From: Anabaena sp. 54
Lineage (GTDB): Bacteria > Cyanobacteriota > Cyanobacteriia > Cyanobacteriales > Nostocaceae
DNA length: 36,270 nucleotides
NCBI GenBank assembly: GCA_900299285.1
Contig: OMJF01000231.1
Span: 1-36,270, forward strand
Direction of reading: 5' to 3'
In this document: one piece after another, positions 1 through 6,265 of the stretch
How positions within the stretch are numbered: the stretch's first letter is position 1
How the letters are laid out: each line of letters begins with the position of its first letter
Program-made: the position numbers and the translations under genes
The notes under the pieces: model-generated
Told to the model about the DNA's origin: nothing
Database searches by the model: none
Seen by the model: only the letters and a program-made list of their open reading frames with translations

Positions 1-53
1 CCAATAATATATTTTTTACCGAGATTTTCTACACGAATAACTGTATCTGACAT
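1..53 (-). CDS. ABC transporter ATP-binding protein, N-terminal end only (Wzt/TagH-like)
   Basis: Only the first 17 codons are inside the window, reading off its left edge. They give MSDTVIRVENLGKKYII, the usual opening of polysaccharide/polyol-phosphate export ATPases (Wzt/TagH type): a first beta strand 'IRVENLGKKY' just before the Walker A loop. The family energises export of lipid-linked O-antigen or capsule chains across the inner membrane together with a Wzm-type permease. Such a permease lies on the same strand at 7399-8235, so the two genes were probably neighbours once and are now 7.3 kb apart. The assignment rests on a very short stretch plus context. The Walker motifs lie outside the window. 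Confidence 0.6.
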   Translation of the reverse strand, partial: MSDTVIRVENLGKKYII

Positions 54-95
54 AATTAATTAACTATCAATTGGAAAAATATTAACTGCATGACT

Positions 96-205
96 TATAC
101 AGCAGATTTCGTTCTGATGAGGTACAAATCATAATTATGAAATTCTTGTGGGGTGGGCATCTTGCCCGCCCAAACTGTACCTTATTACACCGGAAAATGC
201 TGTAT
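96..205. repeat. MITE-like element with ~30-bp imperfect terminal inverted repeats
   Basis: The left end (TATACAGCAGATTTC...ATGAGGTACA) and the reverse complement of the right end (CATACAGCATTTTCC...AATAAGGTACA) match over about 30 bases with some mismatches. Between them sits a G/C-rich hairpin, GGGTGGGCATCTTGCCCGCCC, at about 153-173. There is no coding capacity, so this is a non-autonomous, palindromic element of the kind common in Nostocales. It lies between the start of the ATPase gene and the first pseudogene of the island, in the ATPase promoter region. Confidence 0.55.
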
Positions 206-240
206 GCTCTCATATTAGTAGCAATGATGATAACTTGTTA

Positions 241-503
241 TCATCCTAAAATACCTAATAAAACTTTACCTAAATCAAGCAAATTATCAGGAATTTTAAA
301 AAGGTTTAAATCTTGATAAATAGTTTTTTCAACTTCCTTTGCTTCATTTACTAATAAATCATGAATCATGTATGTGGAATGTATAATAATTTTTTCAGGT
401 TGATTTATATAATACTCATCTAAACCAACTATCACTAAATTACCAGTTAATTGCAAGAATACCCATTCACTGCCATTGGTAACACCACCATAATTATTTC
501 CTT
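241..503 (-). pseudogene. C-terminal remnant of a PD-(D/E)XK-like nuclease
   Basis: Read on the minus strand, this segment gives GVTNGSEWVFLQLTGNLVI then GLDEYYINQPEKII. This is nearly the same as residues 156-190 of the full-length protein encoded at 3848-4456. The catalytic part (E69, D99, E120-x-K122 in that homologue) is missing. After 'PEKII' the tail differs and runs for about 45 more residues (IHDLLVNEAKEVEK...), so it is either a longer family variant or a second fusion. The 5' end is joined out of frame to a truncated DUF29 gene (447-632). An ATG inside the remnant (456) could start a 71-residue peptide, but nothing suggests it is functional. Confidence 0.75.
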
Positions 504-632
504 AATTAAATGTTCCCAATTAATATTTTCTAAATCTTGATTTTGTAGCTGGTTAAGGGTAATGTCTAACCACTCAGGATCATCTTGCTCATAAACTTTG
601 TAAATTGCTTGTTTAGTTAGCATTTTACTCAC
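447..632 (-). pseudogene. DUF29 protein, N-terminal fragment fused out of frame to a nuclease remnant
   Basis: The first ~46 residues (MSKMLTKQAIYKVYEQDD, then PEWLDITLNQLQNQDLENI) are almost identical to the start of the full-length DUF29 protein at 6781-7242. At 'HLIKEI' the reading enters nuclease DNA in the wrong frame and stops after 15 unrelated residues. The switch falls in GGAAATAAT, a stretch shared in part by the DUF29 gene (GAGGAAATCA) and the nuclease gene (GAAGGAAATAAT). That suggests a deletion at microhomology. DUF29 proteins are small helical proteins of unknown function, very abundant in cyanobacteria. This copy is broken. Confidence 0.8.
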
Positions 633-648
633 CTGTAACTATAAATTA

Positions 649-1074
649 TCAAGAATCACTAATCAAACCCAGAGCTTTACTTTTAATTTCTTCTTCATTA
701 ATCATTTGTTTCAGTTCATCATCGCTATATACACCTTCAAAGGCTTCTAAAGCTGACTTTTTAATAGCAGTATCAAAAGCATCAGTTAAAATCTCTTCCA
801 ACTCCTCTTTACTAGCATAAAAACCGCCAGATTTCTTACGTTTATTCACCTTCTTAATTTCTTTGCTACTATTATAAATAGAAAAATCCCAAGAACGAGT
901 GCTACGTTTTTCTGCCTCTTGCTTAATTAAGTGTAATAATAAAATCACTGCATAACTGTATATCTTAGCTAACTTATCTTCCCTTGACATTTCTTCCAGT
1001 TGACTGACAATCTCCAAGGCTTGCTCATACTTTTGATGTTCAATTAGTTCACGTAATACTAATAGCTCTTCCAT
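649..1074 (-). CDS. DUF29-family protein (type B)
   Basis: A 141-residue, charged, mostly helical protein starting MEELLVLRELIEHQKYEQAL. It contains 'LLLHLIKQEAEKRSTRSWDF' and ends IKSKALGLISDS. I recognise this as the cyanobacterial group annotated DUF29 family, from memory of homologues with MEELL(V/L)LRELIE and 'HLIKQ.AE.R.TRSW'. Function is unknown. It starts at ATG 1074, and its stop lies 16 bases upstream of the next (broken) DUF29 gene at 632, so the two were probably co-transcribed. Its last 11 codons and the spacer reappear at 7256-7291 upstream of another DUF29 gene, showing that the B-A pair was duplicated. No signal peptide or membrane segment is seen. Confidence 0.65.
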   Translation of the reverse strand: MEELLVLRELIEHQKYEQALEIVSQLEEMSREDKLAKIYSYAVILLLHLIKQEAEKRSTRSWDFSIYNSSKEIKKVNKRKKSGGFYASKEELEEILTDAFDTAIKKSALEAFEGVYSDDELKQMINEEEIKSKALGLISDS

Positions 1075-1161
1075 AGAAATTAGAGTTAATGAATTACATT
1101 ACTTAATTATATAGCAATCTTATGAGAATGTCGGGAAAAACATAAACTGTCTAGGATTTTC

Positions 1162-1428
1162 TCAGTAGAATATTATATATATTTTATAGCATTGTGTGTG
1201 CTTGCTGTCATAGTATAAATTTAAGTCACTACCTGTAAATGCATTATCTTCTGCATAAGTAGGTGGAGGAAAGGTACTACGCAATAATTCTGGTTGTAAT
1301 AGGTGAAATTCCTCTGGTAACCCTGGCTCCTGGGGATCTTCGCTAGGTAGATCATACATGGTTGGCAGTGTTTGTTGAGGAGGTAATGGCTTATAGCTGG
1401 GTTGGTTATACCCATCGCTTTGATACAT
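1162..1428 (-). pseudogene. Uma2-family protein, N-terminal fragment
   Basis: Residues 1-80 (MYQSDGYNQPSYKPLPPQQ..., then MYDLPSEDPQEPGLPEEFH and FTGSDLNLYYDSKH) match the N-terminal half of a long class of cyanobacterial Uma2 (DUF820) proteins as I remember them. After 'YYDSKHTQ', at about 1205, the sequence becomes AT-rich and stops within 10 residues. The PD...ExK nuclease core normally following 'YYD' is absent. It is therefore a 3'-deleted copy. It lies 2 bases after a 25-codon ORF (1431-1508). Confidence 0.7.
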
Positions 1429-1430
1429 TA

Positions 1431-1508
1431 TTAATTATCTCCTACATTTAATTGCTGTTGCCAAGATTCAACTATTTGTTTAATTGTCTCTTCTAAGGAA
1501 ATTGTCAT
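1431..1508 (-). CDS. small ORF (25 aa) upstream of the Uma2 fragment
   Basis: ATG ACA ATT TCC... gives MTISLEETIKQIVESWQQQL plus five residues and a stop, 2 bases before the Uma2 fragment ATG. The predicted peptide is an amphipathic helix. The same start region (ATG plus the next ten or so codons, and the sequence upstream) occurs again at 2886-2956, where it leads into a different ORF. It could be a leader peptide coupled to translation of the next gene, or the surviving start of a lost gene. I do not recognise a family. Confidence 0.3.
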   Translation of the reverse strand: MTISLEETIKQIVESWQQQLNVGDN

Positions 1509-1776
1509 ATCCTGGTGAGTCTTTCTGTATTAATTTCAGCAATTAGCAATTAGCGATCGCTTTTAAGATCAACAAAGTATCAGATATTGAGTATTTAATT
1601 TGTATAAAGTTAACAGGTGGGATGCCTGTTCCACAGGAGCTAAAAATATTGAGATTATACAGTTTAGCTGCGTAACATCTGATTTTAATTACCACCAACC
1701 TAAAGTTTCAGATCCCCGAATTCTAAGAGAAGTCGAGGTTCTAGTCAAGCCATTTCAATGGCAGCGATCGCTTTAA
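1473..1776. repeat. ~300-bp repeated leader unit (complete copy)
   Basis: This block reappears in two partial copies. Its right part (1528-1776) matches 4503-4744 almost base for base, apart from a 7-bp duplication of CAATTAG and a few substitutions. Its left part (1473-1543) matches 2886-2956. The two partial copies meet at the word TATTAATTTCAGCAA. It includes HIP1 sites near both ends of the 1528-1776 part and a hairpin-like GGTGGGATGCCTGTTCCACAGG. Each copy lies upstream of an island gene (minus strand), so it probably carried a promoter/leader spread by duplication. I see no protein in the 1528-1776 part. Confidence 0.8.
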
Positions 1777-1873
1777 CCATTGGGAATTATTTCGTTCAAA
1801 TTTCAGATTTTGGTTAATTTTAATTAAGCATCTAAGTAAAGTTGAAACTCTATCAACTCTACTTAAAGATTCA

Positions 1874-2821
1874 CTAATCATTAGTATTTTCTAACCAAGA
1901 TATAAGCTCTCCAATTTGAGAAAAATCTAATAAATTCTCACCTAAATCTTCTAATTCCATAGCAGACAGACTCTTGATTTTTAACTGTAACTCTGGAGCA
2001 ATTTCCCCAAATTTTCGCCGGATTTGTCGTAAAATCACTATTGACTCACCCTCAAGTTTTCCTTCTAGTTTTCCTTCTAGTTTTCCTTCTAGTTTTCCTT
2101 CTAGTTTTCCTTCTAGTTTTCCTTCTAGTTTTCCTTCTAGTTTTCCTTCTAGTTTTCCTTCTTTAAGGATTTCTTGATACCAGGGTGATTCTCTTAATAC
2201 TGTCATATCCCACCTCATTATTTCTTGTACTAAGGGAATTTCTAAGACAAAACTAGCAAAAAATGATAATAATGGTTCTAGTTCTGCTAGGGTTTGCTCT
2301 GCTCTTAATGATTGCACAGCTTGACGTACTGTGGTTTCGTTTCCACCTCCTTTGAGAATTGGCACAAATGGTAGTAGGGTAGTTAGTTTTTGCTCAAAAA
2401 CTAGATTAACATCAACTTCCCATAAGTTAATCACTCGATAGTCTTGATGTGACATCATTCCCATAATCTCTGAGTGATAGGAGTTAGGAATTGTTTCCCT
2501 TTGGGAATTAGGTAAAATGTTCACCAATACTGGATATATGGGCAAGTTATAGCGTTCAGTAGCTAAAGCTGCATAGGCATTAATCCGTAAAGGCATTTGG
2601 TTTTTATATCGCAATTGTAACTCATTCAGCAGCAAAAATTCTCCTTCTTGCGGACTGTAAACTTTGATTAAGCTATCATTTGCTCTGGATATCCATTGAA
2701 ATTCTGATGAGATTATTTCTCTGACGGAAAGTTGAGGATTCCCTGTTAACCAACGTACCCAAGTTTCGGGGGCTAAACTAACTAAACGTTTACCGCCAAT
2801 ATCTGATTTTTTGTCACTCAT
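1874..2821 (-). CDS. Rpn-family / DUF4351 PD-(D/E)XK-like protein with a nine-fold EGKL repeat
   Basis: A 315-residue protein. The N-terminal ~215 residues resemble the Rpn/'putative transposase' nuclease fold: D49, then E67-x-Q69 in 'LLLNELQLRY', followed by the helix 'MPLRINAYAALATERYNLPIYPVLV'. The E-x-Q form of the active site is usual for this family. A low-complexity linker of nine EGKL units follows. The C-terminal DUF4351 domain ends 'LEDLGENLLDFSQIGELISWL'. The family is linked to recA-independent recombination/DNA cleavage in E. coli (Rpn), and its cyanobacterial role is unknown. The start ATG (2821) overlaps the stop of a 35-codon ORF (ATGAGTGA). A second, almost lost DUF4351 copy is at 4774-4848. 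Confidence 0.75.
   Translation of the reverse strand: MSDKKSDIGGKRLVSLAPETWVRWLTGNPQLSVREIISSEFQWISRANDSLIKVYSPQEGEFLLLNELQLRYKNQMPLRINAYAALATERYNLPIYPVLVNILPNSQRETIPNSYHSEIMGMMSHQDYRVINLWEVDVNLVFEQKLTTLLPFVPILKGGGNETTVRQAVQSLRAEQTLAELEPLLSFFASFVLEIPLVQEIMRWDMTVLRESPWYQEILKEGKLEGKLEGKLEGKLEGKLEGKLEGKLEGKLEGKLEGESIVILRQIRRKFGEIAPELQLKIKSLSAMELEDLGENLLDFSQIGELISWLENTND
2054..2161. repeat. in-frame minisatellite, nine 12-bp units
   Basis: Nine tandem copies of TTCTAGTTTTCC (plus-strand sense) with only the first unit variant (CAAG instead of CTAG). On the coding strand this is (E-G-K-L)9 in the linker between the nuclease-like and DUF4351 domains. The unit is a multiple of three, so copy-number changes by slippage keep the frame. 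Confidence 0.95.
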
Positions 2822-2921
2822 GTTTTAAACATGAACTTTCGTCGTACTGAATTATAAATGCCAATAGGAGCAGTAAATAAACGAATATTTGTTTAATTGT
2901 CTCTTCTAAGGAAATTCTCAT
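2814..2921 (-). CDS. 35-aa leader ORF overlapping the start of the DUF4351 gene
   Basis: ATG AGA ATT TCC TTA GAA GAG gives MRISLEETIKQI, the same opening as the small ORF at 1431-1508, followed by a hydrophobic run (FVYLLLLAFIIQY). It ends in TGA within ATGAGTGA, where the first ATG is the start of the next gene. Such an overlap allows translational coupling. It may equally be the chance result of the duplicated leader landing here. There is no strong Shine-Dalgarno sequence. Confidence 0.25.
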   Translation of the reverse strand: MRISLEETIKQIFVYLLLLLAFIIQYDESSCLKHE

Positions 2922-2956
2922 ATCGCGGTGAGTCTTTCTGTATTAATTTCAGCAAG
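2886..2956. repeat. partial copy of the leader repeat (left half)
   Basis: Matches 1473-1543 with a few substitutions, covering the start codon and about 11 codons of the small leader ORF and the sequence upstream of it. A HIP1 site follows at 2960-2967. Confidence 0.8.
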
Positions 2957-3028
2957 AAAGCGATCGCTTTCAATATTAACCAAAAGACAATATATCATAA
3001 TAATATTGTTCCAGTGTCAAATGTCTAT

Positions 3029-3053
3029 ATAGGGACAATTCATGAATTGTTAC
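3029..3053. repeat. fragment of the 99-bp MITE (central palindrome)
   Basis: TAGGGACAATTCATGAATTG is the core palindrome found in the complete copies at 10442-10540 and 23329-23427. The terminal repeats are missing here. It sits just after the 3' end of the Uma2 gene at 3075. Confidence 0.6.
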
Positions 3054-3074
3054 CACGAAAGTGACTTGCAGCTT

Positions 3075-3755
3075 TTATTTAATTTCGCTTTTGTGTAATT
3101 TTTTGATAAAATTTTCATGCTGTTCTGATTTAATGTTTTTTTGTAATTCTGATAATACACTAGCTAAATTATGTTCTAATAAATCATTAACTGCTAAAAC
3201 CAATCCCGGAAATATCTTACTTTCAATTAATCCCCAACTATCAGTTTCAAGATTCAGATACTTACCTTCTTCTAAATAAAACCAGTCTATTTTTTGATCA
3301 TAAACCCGCCAAACAATATATTCTTTCACTCCATGACGGCGATAGACATTTAATTTATCATGTAAATCATAAGAAACACTAGAACCTGCTATTTCTACTA
3401 TTAATTCCGGCGCACCTTCAATATAATCATTTTCATTAATACGAGACTGTCCCCCCAATTCAGATTTGATTCTCAATAAAGCATCTGGTTGAGGTTCATT
3501 ATCTATATCTAATATTATAGTAGTATTATCACCTAACTCGACTCCAGGAGTATTTGCTACATATAAACCCAACCAAGTGATGATTAAACTATGGGGAAAA
3601 CCATGACCTTTATATCTCAAAGCAGCAGCCATATAGACAACTCCATTAATTAATTCTACCTTTTTTTGAGGCTTCATTAACTCATATCTTTTTTCAAATT
3701 CAAAGCGAGTTAATTTATCACCATTTTCTAAGGGGGGAATAGTTAGAGATTTCAT
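3075..3755 (-). CDS. Uma2-family PD-(D/E)XK endonuclease-like protein
   Basis: A 226-residue, full-length Uma2 (DUF820) protein. The visible motifs in order are E34 in 'KKVELINGVVY', P90-D91 in 'EPQPDALL', E121 in 'APELIVEIAGSS', and K134 in 'YDLHDKLNVYRRHGVKEYIVW'. Together they form the PD...E-x-x-S...K pattern of the family's presumed metal-dependent nuclease site. The strict E-V/I-L-S motif reads E-I-A-G here. The last ~30 residues are a charged helix. Uma2 proteins occur in dozens of copies in cyanobacterial genomes and their biological role is not established. The start ATG at 3755 is followed by a good match to the family from residue 16 (TRFEFEKRYEL). Confidence 0.85.
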   Translation of the reverse strand: MKSLTIPPLENGDKLTRFEFEKRYELMKPQKKVELINGVVYMAAALRYKGHGFPHSLIITWLGLYVANTPGVELGDNTTIILDIDNEPQPDALLRIKSELGGQSRINENDYIEGAPELIVEIAGSSVSYDLHDKLNVYRRHGVKEYIVWRVYDQKIDWFYLEEGKYLNLETDSWGLIESKIFPGLVLAVNDLLEHNLASVLSELQKNIKSEQHENFIKKLHKSEIK

Positions 3756-3847
3756 ACTTTAGACCTCTTTATTTGAAGATAACTTGTTTGAGGGTTTATT
3801 GTTATAAATTACCCAAATGATTGTTCTGAATCAGCTTACCAACAACC

Positions 3848-4456
3848 TTATACCATCTCTGACCTAATTATACTTACAAATACACTAATAATTTTTTCTG
3901 GTTGATTTATATAATACTCATCTAAATCAACTATCACTAGATTACCAGTTAATTGCAAGAATACCCATTGATTACCATTAGTAACACAACCATAGATATT
4001 TTCTATATTATTTCCTTCTAATTTATTTAATTGAGCAGCAGCAATCATTTCGGCAATACATTGAGCAAATCCTTGTTTCAGATTATCATTTTTTGCCTCC
4101 ACTAAAGCAATCACCGGAGATGTTACATATAACTGTTGAGATGATAGACTAATTAAAAAATCACAAAATCCATTTAAGCCTTGCTCAATATTAACATTAA
4201 AATCAATTCCTGAGAATAAACTAATTTGATTATCTAATAATCTTCTGACTTCAATTAAAACAGGTGCTATAATCATTTCTGATTTGGCTTTTTCTGTACT
4301 AATTGCTTGGGCTAAGGGAATATTATTCTGTAAGTATTTGATAAAAAAAGCATCAACTTTTACCTCATTCAAGGAAATAAAAACGTTTGTTCTTTCTTCA
4401 ATATTAATACCAAATATTTTACTGATTTTCTCTAGTGTAAAGTCACTATAAGACAT
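3848..4456 (-). CDS. PD-(D/E)XK-like nuclease, unrelated to Uma2
   Basis: A 202-residue protein. Residues 58-145 carry a plausible PD-(D/E)XK core: E69 in 'APVLIEVRRLL', D99 in 'LNGFCDFLIS', E120-A-K122 in 'VIALVEAKND', then Q132 in 'GFAQCIAEMIAAAQLN'. This resembles type I restriction R-subunit N-terminal/'endonuclease-like' proteins of cyanobacteria, but no biochemical role is known to me. It is the only complete member here. One sibling survives as a C-terminal remnant (241-503) and another as an N-terminal half (5851-6222). The leader repeat 4503-4744 lies directly upstream. Confidence 0.65.
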   Translation of the reverse strand: MSYSDFTLEKISKIFGINIEERTNVFISLNEVKVDAFFIKYLQNNIPLAQAISTEKAKSEMIIAPVLIEVRRLLDNQISLFSGIDFNVNIEQGLNGFCDFLISLSSQQLYVTSPVIALVEAKNDNLKQGFAQCIAEMIAAAQLNKLEGNNIENIYGCVTNGNQWVFLQLTGNLVIVDLDEYYINQPEKIISVFVSIIRSEMV

Positions 4457-4502
4457 TTCTCATAACCTTGATTTTGCTTACTGAGTTAATCAAAATTATC
4501 AT

Positions 4503-4744
4503 TATTAATTTCAGCAATTAGCGATCGCTTTTAATATCAACACAGTATCAGATGTTGAGTATTTAATTTGTATAAAGTTAACAGGCAGGATGCCTGTTGC
4601 ACAGGAGCTAAAAATATTGAGATTATACAGTTTAGCTGCGTAACATCTGATTTTAATTACCACCAACCTAAAGTTTCAGATCCCCGAATTCTCAGAGAAG
4701 TCGAGGTTCTAGTCAAGCTATTTCCATGGCAGCGATCGCTTTAA
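4503..4744. repeat. partial copy of the leader repeat (right half)
   Basis: Near-identical to 1528-1776, including both HIP1 sites and the hairpin-like GGCAGGATGCCTGTTGCACAGG. It stops 30 bases short of the DUF4351 remnant at 4774, while the other copy stops 98 bases short of the full DUF4351 gene. In both places the order DUF4351 - repeat - next gene is kept. Confidence 0.85.
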
Positions 4745-4773
4745 GCGACCCTAATCACTTTTCTGTTAGGTGT

Positions 4774-4848
4774 TTAATGAACTGCTAACCAGTCTATCAG
4801 GTCTTGTAATTGGGAAAAATCCCATAAACTTTCTCCCAATATTTCTAA
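4774..4848 (-). pseudogene. C-terminal remnant of a DUF4351 gene
   Basis: The minus strand reads LEILGESLWDFSQLQDLIDW then LAVH and a stop. It is collinear with the last ~26 residues of the gene at 1874-2821 (LEDLGENLLDFSQIGELISW). An in-frame stop lies immediately upstream (4849-4851), so only about 24 codons remain of a second copy. Confidence 0.75.
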
Positions 4849-4875
4849 CTAATAACATCCAGTGTCAAATGTCTA

Positions 4876-5658
4876 TTATAAATTAATTCCTTGTTCTGCT
4901 ATTAACCGTCTTAGTTTAACTAATTCTGCTTCTGCTAAGTCTGCCCTTTGGGATTCTTGTTGTGCCCTTTGGGATTCTTGTTGTGCCCTTTGGGATTCTT
5001 GTTGTGCCCTTTGGGATTCTTGTTGTGCCCTTTGAATTGCTTGGTTGGCTTTGAGTATTTCGTTTTTGGCGGCTTCTTGGGGAGTAGGGATGATAGTTCC
5101 TTCTAAGGAGAAGTAACGCAATTGGCCATTGTGAATACCAAGGAAAAAGCCCAGGGCTTCACTCCATAACCATCCCTGATCATTGGCGGGAATAGGGTGA
5201 TATTGATTGAAATTTAGTCTAAACCCGGCAAATTCTAAGGTTTCTGGTGAAAAATAAAAGTATTCAGGGGTATGAAATCTTTCTGCGTATAAGTCTAGTT
5301 TGGTGGTGCGATCTACATTGGCGGTGGAGTCGGACAGTAATTCAATAATTAGGTCGGGATAACGCCCGTCTTCTTCCCACACCACCCATGAGTTGCGTGG
5401 TTCTCTGGTGGTGTTTTTGACTAGGAAAAAATCTGGACCTCGAAAGTCACGATTTTTGAGTTGCTGACGACTCAAGTAAATGGTCAGGTTTGCACCAATG
5501 AAAAAATCGTCCCGCTCTTGCCATGCCCATTCGAGGCAGGTGACTAGCAATAACAGTTGCATATAGTGCAGGGAGCTTTCCATTTCTGGTTCATCACTTA
5601 AAAGTTTACTGGCATCGGGCATTTGCAACTCTAGTTCCTGGGCTGTAATTGCTGCCAT
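4876..5658 (-). CDS. Uma2-family endonuclease-like protein with a C-terminal coiled-coil repeat
   Basis: A 260-residue protein. Residues 70-135 hold the Uma2 core: 'FRGPDFFLV' (P75-D76), E106 in 'YPDLIIELLSDST', and K120 in 'DRTTKLDLYAERF', then 'TPEYFYFSPET'. Residues 200-250 form a predicted coiled coil rich in Q/E/R with four RAQQESQ heptads, followed by 'AELVKLRRLIAEQGINL'. The same C-terminal motif is common in long Uma2 proteins and may mediate oligomerisation (inference). The start ATG at 5658 is preceded by an AGGAGA-like sequence. Function is unknown. Confidence 0.85.
   Translation of the reverse strand: MAAITAQELELQMPDASKLLSDEPEMESSLHYMQLLLLVTCLEWAWQERDDFFIGANLTIYLSRQQLKNRDFRGPDFFLVKNTTREPRNSWVVWEEDGRYPDLIIELLSDSTANVDRTTKLDLYAERFHTPEYFYFSPETLEFAGFRLNFNQYHPIPANDQGWLWSEALGFFLGIHNGQLRYFSLEGTIIPTPQEAAKNEILKANQAIQRAQQESQRAQQESQRAQQESQRAQQESQRADLAEAELVKLRRLIAEQGINL
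4942..5034. repeat. 21-bp tandem repeat in the Uma2 coding region
   Basis: Four nearly perfect copies of GCCCTTTGGGATTCTTGTTGT plus a partial fifth. On the coding strand they encode RAQQESQ heptads. The period of seven residues equals one coiled-coil heptad, so expansion preserves both frame and helix register. Confidence 0.9.
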
Positions 5659-5833
5659 GAATTTGTTCTCCTGATGCTTTGGATCATTATCTATGAGTTT
5701 AGCTACGTTATCGGCATTTATAAATCGCTACTACACAAACAAGGTCAGCTGCGTGGAGTAAAGAAAAATTAAGGGTCTATGTTCTTCAGGGGAGATCGCT
5801 TTAATTGCCCATTTTATCATAAACAACGACTAA

Positions 5834-5883
5834 TAGACATCTGGTGGTAATTAATATAGGGACAATTCATGAATTTTCCCTAC
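5834..5883. repeat. half of the 99-bp MITE, fused to a nuclease gene
   Basis: TAGACATCTGGTGGTAATTA (one terminal repeat) followed by the central palindrome AGGGACAATTCATGAATT. The other half is missing and the nuclease coding sequence begins at once, so the truncated ORF ends inside the element. Confidence 0.75.
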
Positions 5884-6222
5884 TAAAGTTCCTTTTAAGC
5901 GATCGCTCACTCTTAAAGGATATTCAATTTTCAACTGACAGTTACAGATAGCAATAATTTCTAATAAAACAGGAGCTACTAAAGTCTCTCGTCTAGCAGT
6001 TTCACTACTTAAACTAATCAAAGGTAAAATCTTTCTAATCTTTTCTTTAACCAGTAAAAGTTCATCTATAGATTTATCTGTTCGAGGTAAATATAACTCT
6101 GTTTTGATAAATGAATAATCAAATTCTCTTAAAATATCATCGGTTTCATAGGGTAAATCAAAATAAGAACTAAAGGTATAAGATTGATTCTCTTGTAATA
6201 TTTTTATTTGCAGCATAATCAT
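5851..6222 (-). pseudogene. N-terminal half of a PD-(D/E)XK-like nuclease, cut by a MITE
   Basis: A 123-residue ORF. 'SSETARRETLVAPVLLEIIAI' aligns with 'STEKAKSEMIIAPVLIEVRRL' of the protein at 3848-4456, including the first acidic residue (E88 here). It runs only to 'YPLRVSDRLKGTLVG', then the frame enters the MITE and stops at KIHELSLY. The D and E-x-K of the active site are lost, so it should be catalytically dead. The start could be the second ATG (Met3). Confidence 0.75.
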
Positions 6223-6265
6223 TTTTTGGTAACAGTCATAATCTAATTATGATTGTTTCCTTAAA

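Noticed and set aside
2054..2161. Regular repeats suggesting a CRISPR array
   Set aside because: The units are 12 bp and directly adjacent, with no spacers, and lie in frame in a protein-coding gene.
1974..2177. Plus-strand ORF with (SSFP)n repeats
   Set aside because: It is the antisense shadow of the EGKL minisatellite. The minus-strand gene has domain similarity and the plus-strand one has none.
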